A stretch of DNA of 64,000 nt from Streptomyces tailanensis (GCF_008386495.1 NZ_VTHJ01000010.1:63905-127904), one strand, 5' to 3'. Counted from the first letter of the stretch, positions 1 through 9,882 are shown. A program made the numbers and translations. Notes: generated from the sequence alone by a model not told the origin.

Positions 1-44
1 AAACCAGTGCGTAGCGAGCGCTGACCCCACCTATCCTCGCCGCC

Positions 45-1151
45 ATGCGACCAATGGGTGGGGAACAGGTACGGGAAGCCGTCGAACACAGCCTCGGGGT
101 ACTACGGAAGGCGGTCGGCCGGGACTGGGAAGGCGTCAAGGCGGGGCAGCTGGAGTGGAGTTGCCGGGAGACCGCCGAGCACATCGCCTCGTGTCTGCTC
201 GCCTACGCGGGGCAGTTGGCGGGACGGGCGACCGAGGACTGGGTGCCGTTCGAACTCGCCATGGACGATGACGCCGGCAACGAAGGCGTGCTCGACGTCA
301 TCCGGACGACCGGCGTCCTGCTCGCCGCCACCATCGGCACCACACCCCGCGAGGTCCGCGCCTGGCACCCGTACCCGTTCCGGTCGGTCGACCGCGAGGG
401 CTTCGCCGCGCAGGGCGTCACCGAGGTCCTGCTGCACACGCACGACATCGTCGAGGGGCTGGGGCTGCCCGCGTACGAGCCGCCGGCCGACCTCTGTACG
501 AGCCTCCTCGCCCGGCTCTTCCCGCACGTCCGCCCCGGCGACGCCCCCTGGCCGACCCTGCTGTGGGCCACCGGCCGCGCCGATCTCCCCGGCCGCGCCC
601 CCGTCACCGAGTGGCGCTGGAACAATCCGCTGCACATCCCCGCCGAACGCATCGTCCTGCAGGGCATCCACCCGGCGGCCGCCGCCGACCTCGCCGAGGG
701 CGGCACTGGCGGCTTCGACTGGATCGTGGGCGGGCCCATCGAGGGGACACGGATCGGCGCCGGGATGGTGTTCAAGGCATACGAGGCGGGGGTGCACCGG
801 CCCGAGTGGGGCATGTTCGCCCTGGTCCGCAAGGAGGACGGACTGGCCGTCGGCGCCCTCGGCTACCACGGCGCCCCCGACGAGGACGGCCGCGCCGAGG
901 TCGGCTACGACCTGGTCGAAGGGGCGCGCGGCCGCGGTTACATGACCGAGGCGTTGCGCGCCCTGGCCGACTGGGGGCGGGAGCGGGCGGCCGAGCGCGG
1001 GGACGTGCGGTCGTTGTTCGCCGTCGTCGACAAGGTCAACATCCCGTCCCAGGGCGTCGTCTCCCGCGCCGGGTTCGCGAAGGTCAGCGACGACTGGGGC
1101 CAGGGGGAGGACGAGGCACAGTTCGCGTACGAACTCCGGCTGCGCGACTGA
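45..1151 (+). CDS. DinB/maleylpyruvate-isomerase-like domain fused to GNAT acetyltransferase
   Basis: The 368-residue protein has two parts. Residues 1-180 look like a mycothiol-dependent maleylpyruvate isomerase/DinB four-helix domain: WSCRETAEHIASCLLAYA near the start and LLHTHDI around residue 130 supply the His pattern. Residues 200-365 look like a GNAT N-acetyltransferase, with a VGYDLVEGARGRGYMTEAL acetyl-CoA loop and a late VVSRAGF motif. The substrate is unknown. ATG at 45 is taken as start; an in-frame ATG at 54 is equally possible. It converges, across the whole island, on the DUF4031 gene at 34.5 kb and is probably the last core gene on the left. Confidence 0.82.
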   Translation: MRPMGGEQVREAVEHSLGVLRKAVGRDWEGVKAGQLEWSCRETAEHIASCLLAYAGQLAGRATEDWVPFELAMDDDAGNEGVLDVIRTTGVLLAATIGTTPREVRAWHPYPFRSVDREGFAAQGVTEVLLHTHDIVEGLGLPAYEPPADLCTSLLARLFPHVRPGDAPWPTLLWATGRADLPGRAPVTEWRWNNPLHIPAERIVLQGIHPAAAADLAEGGTGGFDWIVGGPIEGTRIGAGMVFKAYEAGVHRPEWGMFALVRKEDGLAVGALGYHGAPDEDGRAEVGYDLVEGARGRGYMTEALRALADWGRERAAERGDVRSLFAVVDKVNIPSQGVVSRAGFAKVSDDWGQGEDEAQFAYELRLRD

Positions 1152-1152
1152 C

Positions 1153-1184
1153 GTACGGCGGTACGGCGGTACGGCGGTACGGCG
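1153..1184. repeat. Four perfect tandem copies of GTACGGCG
   Basis: Four exact 8-bp units (1153-1160, 1161-1168, 1169-1176, 1177-1184) begin directly after the stop codon of the DinB/GNAT gene. Three degenerate copies lie at 34496-34519, next to the end of the DUF4031 gene. The pairing suggests these were one intergenic tract before the island entered. Confidence 0.85.
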
Positions 1185-1264
1185 GTTAACTACAGGAGCT
1201 TCTTCCCCTCTGGCACCTCTGGTTCTGGAGGGGATCGTCATGTTCCTGGAAGGTATCCGAGGGT

Positions 1265-2448
1265 TTGCAAGGCATATCAGTCACATCTGGCACGTCGACA
1301 ACGGTGTACCGCGCAGAGCGGGCGATCTCGCCGGTAGACGGGTCCGTCTCCTGGGTCGTGGTGGACCACAGCACCTACGAGCTTCACCGTGAGGCTTCGT
1401 CGTACATCGACTCGCTCCGGGCCCGCAGCTTGTCGTGGAACACGGAGCGCCTCTACGCCAGCCGGTCGGCCCTCTACTTGACGGCGTGCTCAGCGTCGGG
1501 CGTGGACTGGTCCCGCCCCTCGCTCGGACAGCTCGCCCGCTTCATGCGGCGGCTGGTGCAGGAGCCGCTCCCGTCGAGGCGGCGCGATGGCGGCGGCAAA
1601 GTGCGCTTCCGATCCGAGAAGACGGCGAACGCGGTGATGACCACCGTGTGCGAACTGCTGCGGTTCGGCGCCCGCTACGGCTGGGTTCCCCAGGACGTGG
1701 CCAACCAGCTGACTCAGCAGAAGTACCTCGCCTATCTTCCGCCTGGCTACAACGCCGGCGAGGACGGACAGTTCCGGACCGTGCGGGCGCGCGAGCTGAA
1801 GTTCATCGCGGTCGACGACGGCATCGACTGGCTGACCTTCGAGGACGTCGAGCAACTGCTCGCCGTCACGGTGCATGCCCGGGACCGCTTTTGGTGGCGC
1901 TGTTGTGGTGCACGGCCCTGCGTATCGGGGAGGCCCTGGGCCTCCGTCGGGAGGACATGCACTTCTTGTCCAACTCCCGTGCCTTGGGGTGCCAGGTGGA
2001 GGGTCCTCACGTCCATGTCAGGCGACGGGTCAACGAGAACGGAGCTTGGGCGAAGTCGCGGTATCCCCGAACGGTGCCGGTGACCTGGGAGCTGGTTGCG
2101 CTGTACGCGGAGTATGTCTACGAGCGTGAACGGGTTCCCGAGGCGGTCGACGGCGACATGGTGTTCGTCAACCTCTTTCGCGGTGTCCTGGGCCGGGGCA
2201 TGACCTACTCCACGGCCAAGGACTTCTTTGACCGGCTGGCCAGGAAGGCTGAGTTGACTGCCCGGCCACACATGGTGCGGCATGGGGCCGCGACAGCCTG
2301 GATCAGGGGCGGGCAGCCCCGGGACGTGGTCCAGGAGCTCCTGGGCCACCAGTCGCAGTCCTCGATGGTGCCGTACATCCACACCAGCGAGGCTGACAAA
2401 CGCGCCGCCGTTGAGAAGGTAGGAGCCGGCCGAGGTGGTGTTGCATGA
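1265..2448 (+). pseudogene. tnpA: Tn554-like tyrosine recombinase TnpA, split by a one-base frameshift
   Basis: The N-terminal half reads in one frame from a TTG at 1265 (core-binding SAM-like region). The catalytic half reads in another frame from about 1889 to 2448. The second frame has the recombinase signature: TALRIGEALGLRREDM (first Arg), PHMVRHGAATAWIR (HxxR) and LLGHQSQSSMVPYIHT (His and the Tyr nucleophile). The frames meet at the TTTT run 1889-1892. Adding one T gives a continuous RDRFLVALLWCTALRIGEAL reading of about 394 residues. The stop overlaps the tnpB start (ATGA), as in an intact tnpABC operon. Frameshift or sequencing error cannot be told apart here. Confidence 0.82.
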
Positions 2449-4955
2449 CCATGGCAGTGCTGATCCGGCCGACAGCGATCATGTCGGTCTCCGAATCTGA
2501 TAATGCCGCCTGGGTGGCGTGGCTGCAGCGGGAACATCTCGAATCCTGGCGCCCGCAGGAGTGGGACGGAGGCAACTGGCTGTTCCGCGGCGACCTGCTC
2601 AACGACACGACGTGCGCGTGGCCGTGCTCCGTGGTCAGCTGCGGCATCGGGATCACCACCCGCAACGGGCTCTGCATGACCTGCCGCGCTGCCCACAAGC
2701 AGAGCGGGCTGAGCCGGGAGGAATTCGTCACCATACATGTGGCGGCCGCGGCCAGGAGAGCTCCGATGCGGGCTCGTGCTTGCTCGGTCGGCGGTGGCGA
2801 GCGGCCCTGTCCGCGGGCGGCCACCCAGCGCGGTTTGTGCTCGGCTCACGCGGACGCATGGAAGCGCCATGCTCGCCGCGGCACAGCAATGCCCCGTACT
2901 GAATGGGCCCGCACCGTCGCAAAGACATTGCCGCCGCTTCCCGAATGCCGGGTGCGTGGTTGCGACACAGCGTCCGACTCGCCGTCCGGCCTATGCCCGA
3001 ACCACCGCAAGCATTGGCGGAAGGCCGAGGAGAGCGGCACGGCCGCGAGCGCCATCGAGGTCTGGATCGATCGGCAAGCGCCCTGGTTGAGCATGGCGGA
3101 CTTCTCACTGAGTCCGCTCGCTCCGGTCGTGCGCCGCGAGGTCCTCTACGCGCTGCAGCAGCGCGACCTTCGCGGGGTGCGCATGGATCCCGGCACCGTG
3201 CGCCGGCTGGTCAGGGCCTGGGCAGATGTCACGACCCTGGCAAACCTCGACGGTGAGGACTGCCCGGTCAGCGGCTTCAACGCGGCCTCGCACTGGCGTG
3301 AGCTCATCGGCTGGGTGAAGGCCGCGTTCGATCGCCACCGCGGCATCGACCCGGCCACCATCACCGAGCTCAACCTGACCACGGCCGGCGTCACGTCTCT
3401 GCTGACCAAGTCCGGCCGCCGTGGTCGGGCCAGCACGGCCGTCGACCTGACGCCGGTCCGGCAACCGTGGCTGCGTCGCCTGCTGTGGGAGTGGGTTCAC
3501 GCAGTTCAGCCGAACTCCCACGGGTTCCGCTCCACTCTCCAGGCGTGCACGCTGGCCGCCACCACGCTGTCGCTGAAGCCGGGCGGTGGCCAGGCCCCCG
3601 CGGCACTGCGCCTCACCGACATGGATGCCGTCATCGCCTCCTTCGGCGACGCCCGGCAGCTGGACGGCACCCTCTACAGCTACGGCGTACGCACGGCTCT
3701 GCGGCGGCACTTCTTCGAACTGCTGGACTTCGGCCGAGGTGAGGGGCTGCTCGACGATCTGTCCGTACGCTTTGCGGCCAACGCCAGCCACACGATCCCC
3801 CGCGTCGAAAAGGATGAGGACGAAGCCGCCAAGGCGATCCCCGAGTTCGTGATCCAGCAGCTGGACACCCACCTGGAGTCGTTCGGCGCGAACGACCCGC
3901 GCTTCCCTCGCAGCGGACTGTCCGAGAGCGATCTCGCATGGACGCTGCAGACCGCCTACATGGTCATGCGCGACACCGGACGTCGCCCCCGCGAGTTCTG
4001 CGGACTGCGGCTGGACTGCCTCAAGTACGACCAGGGCGAACACCACCTGATCTGGGACAACTTCAAGAAGAAGCGCATGCGGCGGCTCTTGCCGATCACC
4101 GGGCAGACCGCCGAGGTGATCCAACGATGGCAGCGCCACCGACGCGAGCTCCGTGTCACCCCGGCAAGCCGCGACTATCTCTTCCCCGCCTCGACCAGTG
4201 ACCGCAAGTACGCGCACATGGACTCGGGGGACTTCTCCCGGGCACTGCGGTTCTGGGTCGACGGCTTGCCGACGCTCGACTCCGACGTGCCCGGCGAGGA
4301 CGGGCAGCCGCTGCCGTTCGACCGCAGCAGAATCTTCCCGTACGCCTTCCGCTCCTCGTTCGCGCAACGCCATGCCGATGCAGGCACCGACATCGACGTG
4401 CTGATGGATCTCATGGACCATCGCTCTCCCGACGTGACGATGACCTACTACAAGGTGACGATGGAGCGGAAACGGTCGGCAGTGGCGACGCTGCGGCTCC
4501 ACTCCGTCGACCGCGAGGGCCAGTCGGCTCCCTTCTCCTCGAACCTGTCGTACGAGTCGAAGTCCGTCGCTGTACCGTTCGGAAACTGCATCGAGCCCTC
4601 GAACGTGAAGGCTGGCGGAAAGAAGTGCGCGATCCGCTTCCAGTGCGCCGGCTGCGGCTTCTACCGCCCCGACCCCTCCTACCTGCCCGCGATCGAGGAC
4701 CACATCCGAGCCTTGAAGGCCGACCGCGAGATGGCCGAGGCCATGGACGCCGATGCCTTCGTCATCCGTAACCTGACCGACCAAATCGAGGCATTCCAAG
4801 GTGTCATCGAGCGCATGAACGCCCGGATGACGGACCTGCCAGCGGAGATCCAGGCTGAGGTCGAGGAGGCCAGCAGGGTCCTGCGAAAGGTCCGCGCTGG
4901 CGGACGGGCCCTCTTGCCAGTCACCGTCATCCAGAAGTCGGAGGCTCCGGCATGA
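2445..4955 (+). CDS. tnpB: Large Tn554-like tyrosine recombinase TnpB
   Basis: This 836-residue phage-type integrase starts in an ATGA overlap with tnpA and ends in an ATGA overlap with tnpC. Two Cys/His clusters near the N-terminus (CAWPCSVVSCG, then GLCMTCRAAH; more at about residues 125-190) look like zinc-binding knuckles. The catalytic region has DTGRRPREFCGLRLDCL (Arg), a YAFRSSFAQRHADAG helix and LMDLMDHRSPDVTMTYYKV (His and Tyr nucleophile). A further CAIRFQCAGCGFYRP cluster follows. Length and order match TnpB-type recombinases of Tn554-like elements, which act with TnpA and TnpC. It appears intact. Confidence 0.86.
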   Translation: MTMAVLIRPTAIMSVSESDNAAWVAWLQREHLESWRPQEWDGGNWLFRGDLLNDTTCAWPCSVVSCGIGITTRNGLCMTCRAAHKQSGLSREEFVTIHVAAAARRAPMRARACSVGGGERPCPRAATQRGLCSAHADAWKRHARRGTAMPRTEWARTVAKTLPPLPECRVRGCDTASDSPSGLCPNHRKHWRKAEESGTAASAIEVWIDRQAPWLSMADFSLSPLAPVVRREVLYALQQRDLRGVRMDPGTVRRLVRAWADVTTLANLDGEDCPVSGFNAASHWRELIGWVKAAFDRHRGIDPATITELNLTTAGVTSLLTKSGRRGRASTAVDLTPVRQPWLRRLLWEWVHAVQPNSHGFRSTLQACTLAATTLSLKPGGGQAPAALRLTDMDAVIASFGDARQLDGTLYSYGVRTALRRHFFELLDFGRGEGLLDDLSVRFAANASHTIPRVEKDEDEAAKAIPEFVIQQLDTHLESFGANDPRFPRSGLSESDLAWTLQTAYMVMRDTGRRPREFCGLRLDCLKYDQGEHHLIWDNFKKKRMRRLLPITGQTAEVIQRWQRHRRELRVTPASRDYLFPASTSDRKYAHMDSGDFSRALRFWVDGLPTLDSDVPGEDGQPLPFDRSRIFPYAFRSSFAQRHADAGTDIDVLMDLMDHRSPDVTMTYYKVTMERKRSAVATLRLHSVDREGQSAPFSSNLSYESKSVAVPFGNCIEPSNVKAGGKKCAIRFQCAGCGFYRPDPSYLPAIEDHIRALKADREMAEAMDADAFVIRNLTDQIEAFQGVIERMNARMTDLPAEIQAEVEEASRVLRKVRAGGRALLPVTVIQKSEAPA

Positions 4956-5527
4956 GCGGTCCCAGAAAGCCCGCCGACGTATTGGCAGAATCCCGCCGCA
5001 GGGACAGCCGCACCAAGCGGCAGCGCGTCCTTGCCACGGTGGACCAGATGCTCGCCCAGGGAGAGCCGGTCACCTTTGCGGCCGTGGCCCGCACCGCTGG
5101 CGTATCGAACTGGCTGGTCTACGCCGACGGAGTCCGCGAGCACATCGAGCAGGCCCGTGCCCAACAGGCCAGTCGACCCGCTCACGAGCGGCTCACCAGG
5201 GCCACGACGAGCAGCGCGAGTATCCGCACGGACCTGGAACTCGCCCGTGCCGAGATACAGGCCCTGAGGGAAGAACGTGATCACCTCAAGGGCATTGTCC
5301 AACGCGGCCTTGGCCACCAGCTCGAACAAGTCGCGTCCAAGGACCTCATTACACGGGTCGACGAACTGACCACCCACAACCACGACTTGACCGCGCGCCT
5401 CGACCAGGTCCAAGCGGAGAACAACGACCTCCAGCGACGTCTCAGGGAAGCAGAAGACGACGTCGCGGCGGCCCGCAGCAATCTGCGTCGGATGATTCGG
5501 TCGGGCGTGCACGCAGGGACCACCTGA
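4952..5527 (+). CDS. tnpC: TnpC-like accessory protein (DUF6262 type)
   Basis: The product has 191 residues. Residues 20-65 hold a helix-turn-helix-like segment (PVTFAAVARTAGVSNWLVYA) preceded by a basic stretch. Residues about 85-180 are a long heptad-rich coiled coil. This is the usual form of the third protein of Tn554-like trios, an accessory factor for transposition frequency and orientation rather than a recombinase. It is translationally coupled to tnpB by the ATGA overlap and is followed by a hairpin at 5546-5585. It appears intact. Confidence 0.82.
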   Translation: MSGPRKPADVLAESRRRDSRTKRQRVLATVDQMLAQGEPVTFAAVARTAGVSNWLVYADGVREHIEQARAQQASRPAHERLTRATTSSASIRTDLELARAEIQALREERDHLKGIVQRGLGHQLEQVASKDLITRVDELTTHNHDLTARLDQVQAENNDLQRRLREAEDDVAAARSNLRRMIRSGVHAGTT

Positions 5528-5545
5528 CAGATTGGGTCTGTCGCC

Positions 5546-5585
5546 GTGGTGTCCCGTCTCGCGCTACCTGAGGCGGGACCACCAC
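5546..5585 (+). terminator. Hairpin after tnpC
   Basis: GTGGTGTCCCGTCTC (5546-5560) pairs imperfectly with GAGGCGGGACCACCAC (5570-5585) across a 9-nt loop. It lies 18 nt after the tnpC stop and probably ends the tnpABC transcript. There is no U-tract, as is usual in Streptomyces. Confidence 0.6.
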
Positions 5586-6631
5586 GAGGGCTCTCCGCTG
5601 CGTCAGTACGGCGCCGCAGCAGCTATGTCCTTCGCCACGTTCCGCACAGCCCCTAGTACTGCAACGGTGTTTGTTCTGAGTGCTGGGCAGTTTTCAGGGG
5701 CTGTGTCCGCGTCGTTTGTAGTGACTGAGCCGAGCTTGATACTGCCGTCTGCGGCGCCATGTCGACCAGTGCAGGATGTGGTCGACCGGGGTGGGGCGGC
5801 GGTCGGTGAGTCGGGTGATCAGGCGTCGGATTTCGGCGAGGCTGAGGCGGATGAGCTGGGAGGATCCGTTTCTGCTTTGTCCGCATCCAGTTGTCGGGCG
5901 CGCAGGACGGTCAGGCAGGCGTGGGCGGCCATGGCAAGGGTCATGTGGCGGTGCCAGCCGGGATAGCGGCGGACCTGGTAGTCGTCCAGGCCGCACTCCT
6001 GCTTGGCGGTCTGGAAGCATTCCTCGACCGCCCACCGGCTGCCGGCGATGCGGATCAGCTCGTCCAGTGTGGTGTCGGCGGAGCAGTAGGCGATGTAGTA
6101 GGAGATCTCGTCGGGTCTGCTGACGCTGCGGCGGGCTAGAACCCAGTGTCGGCGGTCCTCGCGGTGCCACGGCCGCACTTCGACGCGGGCCCAGTCGTAG
6201 ATCCGCCGGCCGTGAGCCCCCTCGCCGCAGGAACGACGTCTCCACTTCTGCCGTGGCAGGCCGGAAACAGGTCGTGGACGGGGTGGTCGAGGGCGAAGCG
6301 GGTGACGACGGTGTCGTGGCGGGTGGTGGCCATGAGTGGAAGACGTCCGCCTGCTCGAGCTCGTAGCGCCAGCCCTTGGAGAAGCCGTAGGCGGCGTCCG
6401 CAGTCACCCATCGGAAGGGCATCTTGTCGGCGATCGCGCGGCGGACCATCGACTTGGCCATGGCCACCTTCGTTTCGAAGACGACCGTGTCGTCGATGCC
6501 GGCCCGTCGGCAGCGTTCCCGGTCGTCGGTCCAGGAGGTGGGCAGATACAGCCGCCGGTCGATCAGGGTGCGTCCGCGGCTGGTGGCGTATGCGAGGAAG
6601 ACGCCGATCTGGCTGTTCTCGGTGCGGCCGG

Positions 6632-8366
6632 GGGCCCGTATTTCAATAAGTGCTCGGCAGAGGGGTGTTGGTGGGAGTCTGAGGTATGATCCCGTGTCTG
6701 TCAGGCCGCGTTGCCGCTCGTGCTCTGCGGGCCAAGTTCGATCAGATCCTGCCGCACTTCGATGAGCGCCGCCGTCGGTTGTACCTGGCCAGTGAGGCGA
6801 CGGCCCTCGGCCGCGGCGGGATCGTCCGGGTCGCCGCCGCCTCCGGCACCAGCACTGCAACCATCGCGCGAGGTATGGCCGAGTTGGCCGGTTGCCCTTC
6901 ACCGACCCTGCGGGTCCGGGCTCCAGGTGCGGGCCGCAAGCGGCTGACAGACACCGACCCTGGTCTGCTGCCCGCGCTGGAGTCGCTGATCGAGCCGCAC
7001 ACCCGAGGCGACCCCGTCTCTCCGTTGCGGTGGACCACGCTGTCGTTACGGGCCCTGGCCTCGACCCTCACCGCACAGGGCCACCCGGTCAGCGCTTCAA
7101 CCGTCGGACGCCTGCTGCACACCCTGGGCTACAGCCTGCAGGGAACCGCGAAGACAACAGAGGGCATCAGCCATCCGGACCGCGATGCCCAGTTCACCCA
7201 CCTCAATGCCACCGCCGCCGCGTTCCTCAACGATGCCCAGCCGGTGATCAGCGTCGACACCAAGGCCAAGGAATGGCTCGGCAACCGGGACCGGCCCGGT
7301 CGCACCTGGCGCCCGGGCAAGAACGCGATCAAGGTGGACTGCCACACGTTCACCACCAACGACCAGCCCATGGCGATCCCCTACGGGATCTACGACATCG
7401 CCAACAACAGCGGATGGGTCAACGTCGGCACCGACCACGACACCGCCCAGTTCGCGGTGGAGTCCATCCGACGCTGGTGGCAGCACCGCGGACGGGCAGA
7501 CCACCCGAATGCCACCCGGCTTCTGATCACCGCCGACTCCGGCGGCTCCAACGACCCCCGCCGCTGGACCTGGAAAAGCAACCTTGCCACCTTCGCACGA
7601 GAGAGCGGCCTGGAGATCACGGTCTGTCACCTACCGCCGGGGACTTCGAAGTGGAACAAGATAGAGCACCGGATGTTCTGTCACATCACCGCGAACTGGC
7701 GGGGGCGGCCGCTGACCAGCTACCAGGTCGTCCTCGAGACCATCGCCGCCACAACAACCAAGACCGGCCTGGCCATCGGGGCCGAACTGGACACAGGCAG
7801 CTACGACCTCGGCATCAGCGTCACACCCGCCGAGTTCCACGCCCTTCCGATCACGCCCAACGCCTTCCACGGTGACTGGAACTACACACTGTCTCCCGTT
7901 CCACCGCGAGCGCCAGACGCGCCGGCAACGACAGACCGGACCGACCCGGCCCTGACCGCGATGCTCACCGATCCGGCCCTGACCGGCATGTCACGAACCG
8001 CCTTCGAGTATTTGGTGGCGCTCTCGGAGCCTTTCTGGGACGCCTTGGCCGAGGCAGCATTCCAGCGACGCTTCCACCGCCCGCGCAGCTACCGCCACCC
8101 ACAGACCAGCAGCGTGGACCACACCCACCGGCTCCTGGCAGCCATCCTCCGCCGCCGCAGAGCGGTGACCATGACGCTCCTGGCCCAACTACTGGGCGTC
8201 AACCGCACCAACCTGTCCAACCAGTACCAGGACGCAAAACGGCTCCTGGACCTGCACCGGATCCTCGTCACGCCGATACCCGGCTCGCCAGCCCGCACAT
8301 TGGAACAGCTACACGCCCGAACAACCCCTGCGGAAACCCGTCGCTGACAGTTATTGAAATACAGGC
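6632..8366 (+). mobile_element. ISAzo13-family insertion sequence, apparently intact
   Basis: Inverted ends share GTATTTCAATAA (6638-6649; complement TTATTGAAATAC at 8350-8361), extended outward by GGCC-rich sequence. CCGG at 6628-6631 and 8367-8370 may be the target duplication, since removing one copy plus the element restores the reading YSGTAGRTENS of the host transposase. Exact ends could slide by a base or two because of the GC-rich flanks. Confidence 0.8.
6686..8347 (+). CDS. ISAzo13-family transposase
   Basis: This intact 553-residue transposase fills its element. Residues 40-110 form a helix-turn-helix region (GTSTATIARGMAEL). The catalytic core has ISVDTKAKEWLGNRDR (first Asp), LLITADSGGSNDPRRW (second Asp) and STAGTSK-like PGTSKWNKIEHRMFCHI (Glu in the KxEHRMF motif). 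These are typical of ISAzo13 proteins. A C-terminal extension with LLGVNRTNLSNQYQDA resembles a second helix-turn-helix. It probably catalyses its own movement and inserted last, because it interrupts an already related element. Confidence 0.88.
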   Translation: MIPCLSGRVAARALRAKFDQILPHFDERRRRLYLASEATALGRGGIVRVAAASGTSTATIARGMAELAGCPSPTLRVRAPGAGRKRLTDTDPGLLPALESLIEPHTRGDPVSPLRWTTLSLRALASTLTAQGHPVSASTVGRLLHTLGYSLQGTAKTTEGISHPDRDAQFTHLNATAAAFLNDAQPVISVDTKAKEWLGNRDRPGRTWRPGKNAIKVDCHTFTTNDQPMAIPYGIYDIANNSGWVNVGTDHDTAQFAVESIRRWWQHRGRADHPNATRLLITADSGGSNDPRRWTWKSNLATFARESGLEITVCHLPPGTSKWNKIEHRMFCHITANWRGRPLTSYQVVLETIAATTTKTGLAIGAELDTGSYDLGISVTPAEFHALPITPNAFHGDWNYTLSPVPPRAPDAPATTDRTDPALTAMLTDPALTGMSRTAFEYLVALSEPFWDALAEAAFQRRFHRPRSYRHPQTSSVDHTHRLLAAILRRRRAVTMTLLAQLLGVNRTNLSNQYQDAKRLLDLHRILVTPIPGSPARTLEQLHARTTPAETRR

Positions 8367-8913
8367 CCCGGCGGTGCCGGAGTACTGCCGCTGCACCCCG
8401 GCCGAGCGGATGCCCTTCGCCAGAAAGCCGGTGTCATCAACGATCAGGACGGCATCTGGGTCTCCGAGGTGTTCCACGACGTAGTCGCGCACGTCGTCCA
8501 GGACCTCGTCGGCGTCCCACTCGATCCGGTTCAGCAGCCGCTGAATGCGGTCGGGACCCGCATGTCCGGCCTCCTCCGCAAGCGTCCAGCCGTTCTTCCG
8601 CTCCAGCGGCGCGATCAGCCCTCGCATGTACGCCAGAGCAGATTGCCGTGGCTCTTCCCGGTTGAACCGGTGCACGAACCGCTCATGCAGAGCGCTCAGT
8701 TCACCCGCCCACAGCCTGACATCAGCAAGGTCCCCACCCATGACCACACCAACGAACGAGCTGGCCAGCAGTCACGGCAAGCACCGTTGCAGTACTAGCA
8801 CGCCCGCCGGTGCCCCGCCTGTCGAAGTGTGGCGTCAAGCCGTCGGGAAAGCAGGTGGTCACCGGGTCCGTCGGCGCGTTTCCAGGCTCGCTCTGCCACC
8901 GCGAAAAGTGCTG

Positions 8914-9882
8914 CTACCCCGCCGAGCGCACGCGCAGTCCTCGCCGGAGGCCGTCCAGCACACCTGAGAGCATCGCCTGGCTGATGGCCGTGCCGGGGAG
9001 CCCCACGGAGCCGTGGAACGTCCCCGGGTAGAGGTGGAATTCGGTGGTGACCCCCGCCTGTACCAACCGCTGCGCGTAGATCATCCCTTCGTCCCGCAGG
9101 GGGTCGAACTCGCAGACGTAGACGAACGCCGGCGGCAGCCCGGAGAGGTCCGCGGCACGGGCCGGGGCCGCATAGGCGGGGACGTCGGGGCCTCCGCGGC
9201 GGCCCTCGCTGCCCAGGTAGTGACTCCAGCAGATCTCGGCGATGGGGCGGTTCCACACCGGGGTGTCGGTGAAGGCCCGCATCGACGGTGTCTCCAGCCG
9301 GTCGTCCAGCATCGGAATGCCCAGGTACTGCATGCGGAGCGCCGGGCCACCGCGGTCCCGGGCCAGCAGGGCCACGGCCGTGGCGAGCCCGCCGCCCGCG
9401 CTGTCGCCGCCGACGGCCAGGCGGGCCGGGTCGATGCCCAGCTCAGCCGCGTGCCCGGCCGTCCAGACCAGTGCGGCGTAGGAGTCCTCCAGTCCGGCCG
9501 GGAAGGGATGCTCCGGTGCGAGCCGGTAGTCCACCGAGACCACCACCGCGCCGACCTGGTCGGCGATCCGCAGCAGGTCGGAGTGGCAGAAGTCCGGACT
9601 GCCGAGCACATAGCCGCCGCCGTGCATGTACACCAGGCCGGGCAGGCCGGTGTCCGCCGTCCCGGCGTCGGTCGGGGTGTAGATGCGGACCGGGACCTGC
9701 GGTGCGTCCTCAGGCCCCGGGACAAGGGTGTCGCGGACGTCGACCGGCCGGGCCGGCTCGTACACGGGCAGGTGCGCCGTCATCGCCTTCTCGGCCGCGC
9801 GGGCAGCGGCGATGTCGGTGAACGGCAGATCGTTGATCATCGGGATCCAGGGGGCCAGCTCGGGATCGAAGGCGTAGGACAT
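8914..9882 (-). CDS. Alpha/beta-hydrolase esterase (hormone-sensitive-lipase type)
   Basis: Starting at MSYAFDPELAPW (9882), preceded by a GAGGAG ribosome site, the product has about 322 residues. It shows the HSL-family oxyanion motif MHGGGYVLG, the nucleophile elbow GGDSAGGGLA (Ser), a catalytic Asp in VYVCEFDPLRDEG and the His in YPGTFHGS. It is probably a cytoplasmic esterase for short acyl or acetyl esters. A longer reading frame to 9957 starts inside the operator and is not favoured. It faces the WYL regulator and likely shares its control. Confidence 0.86.
   Translation of the reverse strand: MSYAFDPELAPWIPMINDLPFTDIAAARAAEKAMTAHLPVYEPARPVDVRDTLVPGPEDAPQVPVRIYTPTDAGTADTGLPGLVYMHGGGYVLGSPDFCHSDLLRIADQVGAVVVSVDYRLAPEHPFPAGLEDSYAALVWTAGHAAELGIDPARLAVGGDSAGGGLATAVALLARDRGGPALRMQYLGIPMLDDRLETPSMRAFTDTPVWNRPIAEICWSHYLGSEGRRGGPDVPAYAAPARAADLSGLPPAFVYVCEFDPLRDEGMIYAQRLVQAGVTTEFHLYPGTFHGSVGLPGTAISQAMLSGVLDGLRRGLRVRSAG

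Larger units (their letters stand above)
5694..8741 (-). pseudogene. IS701-family transposase, disrupted
   Basis: The N-terminal part (8741 to about 8371) reads MGGDLADVRLWAGELSALH and continues to VQRQYSGTAG. There the ISAzo13 element interrupts it. The rest resumes at about 6627 with RTENSQIGVFLAYA and carries VTADAAYGFSKGWRYELE, HDTVVTRFALDHPVHDLFP and WAVEECFQTAKQECGLDDY, hallmarks of IS701 DDE transposases. The second part needs frame changes near 6345, 6270 and 5875 to read through to the final YKRRGHSP-like tail. The gene is dead even without the insertion. Confidence 0.85.
5657..8794 (-). mobile_element. IS701-family element, interrupted by an ISAzo13-family element
   Basis: Both ends carry the same 13-bp inverted repeat TACTGCAACGGTG (5657-5669) and CACCGTTGCAGTA (8782-8794). 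They are flanked by CTAG at 5653-5656 and 8795-8798, which fits the YTAR-type 4-bp duplication of IS701-family elements. With the nested insert removed, the element is about 1.4 kb and carries one minus-strand transposase. Confidence 0.85.

Noticed and set aside
1265..2448. Programmed -1 frameshift as the way to make full-length TnpA
   Set aside because: The site reads C-CGC-TTT-TGG, which is not a good slippery heptamer, and I see no clear stem-loop after it. A simple base loss is more likely.
5846..8798. One very large composite transposon from 5653 to 13721
   Set aside because: The IS elements here are of different families and have their own ends; no matching outer pair encloses the esterase and regulator.
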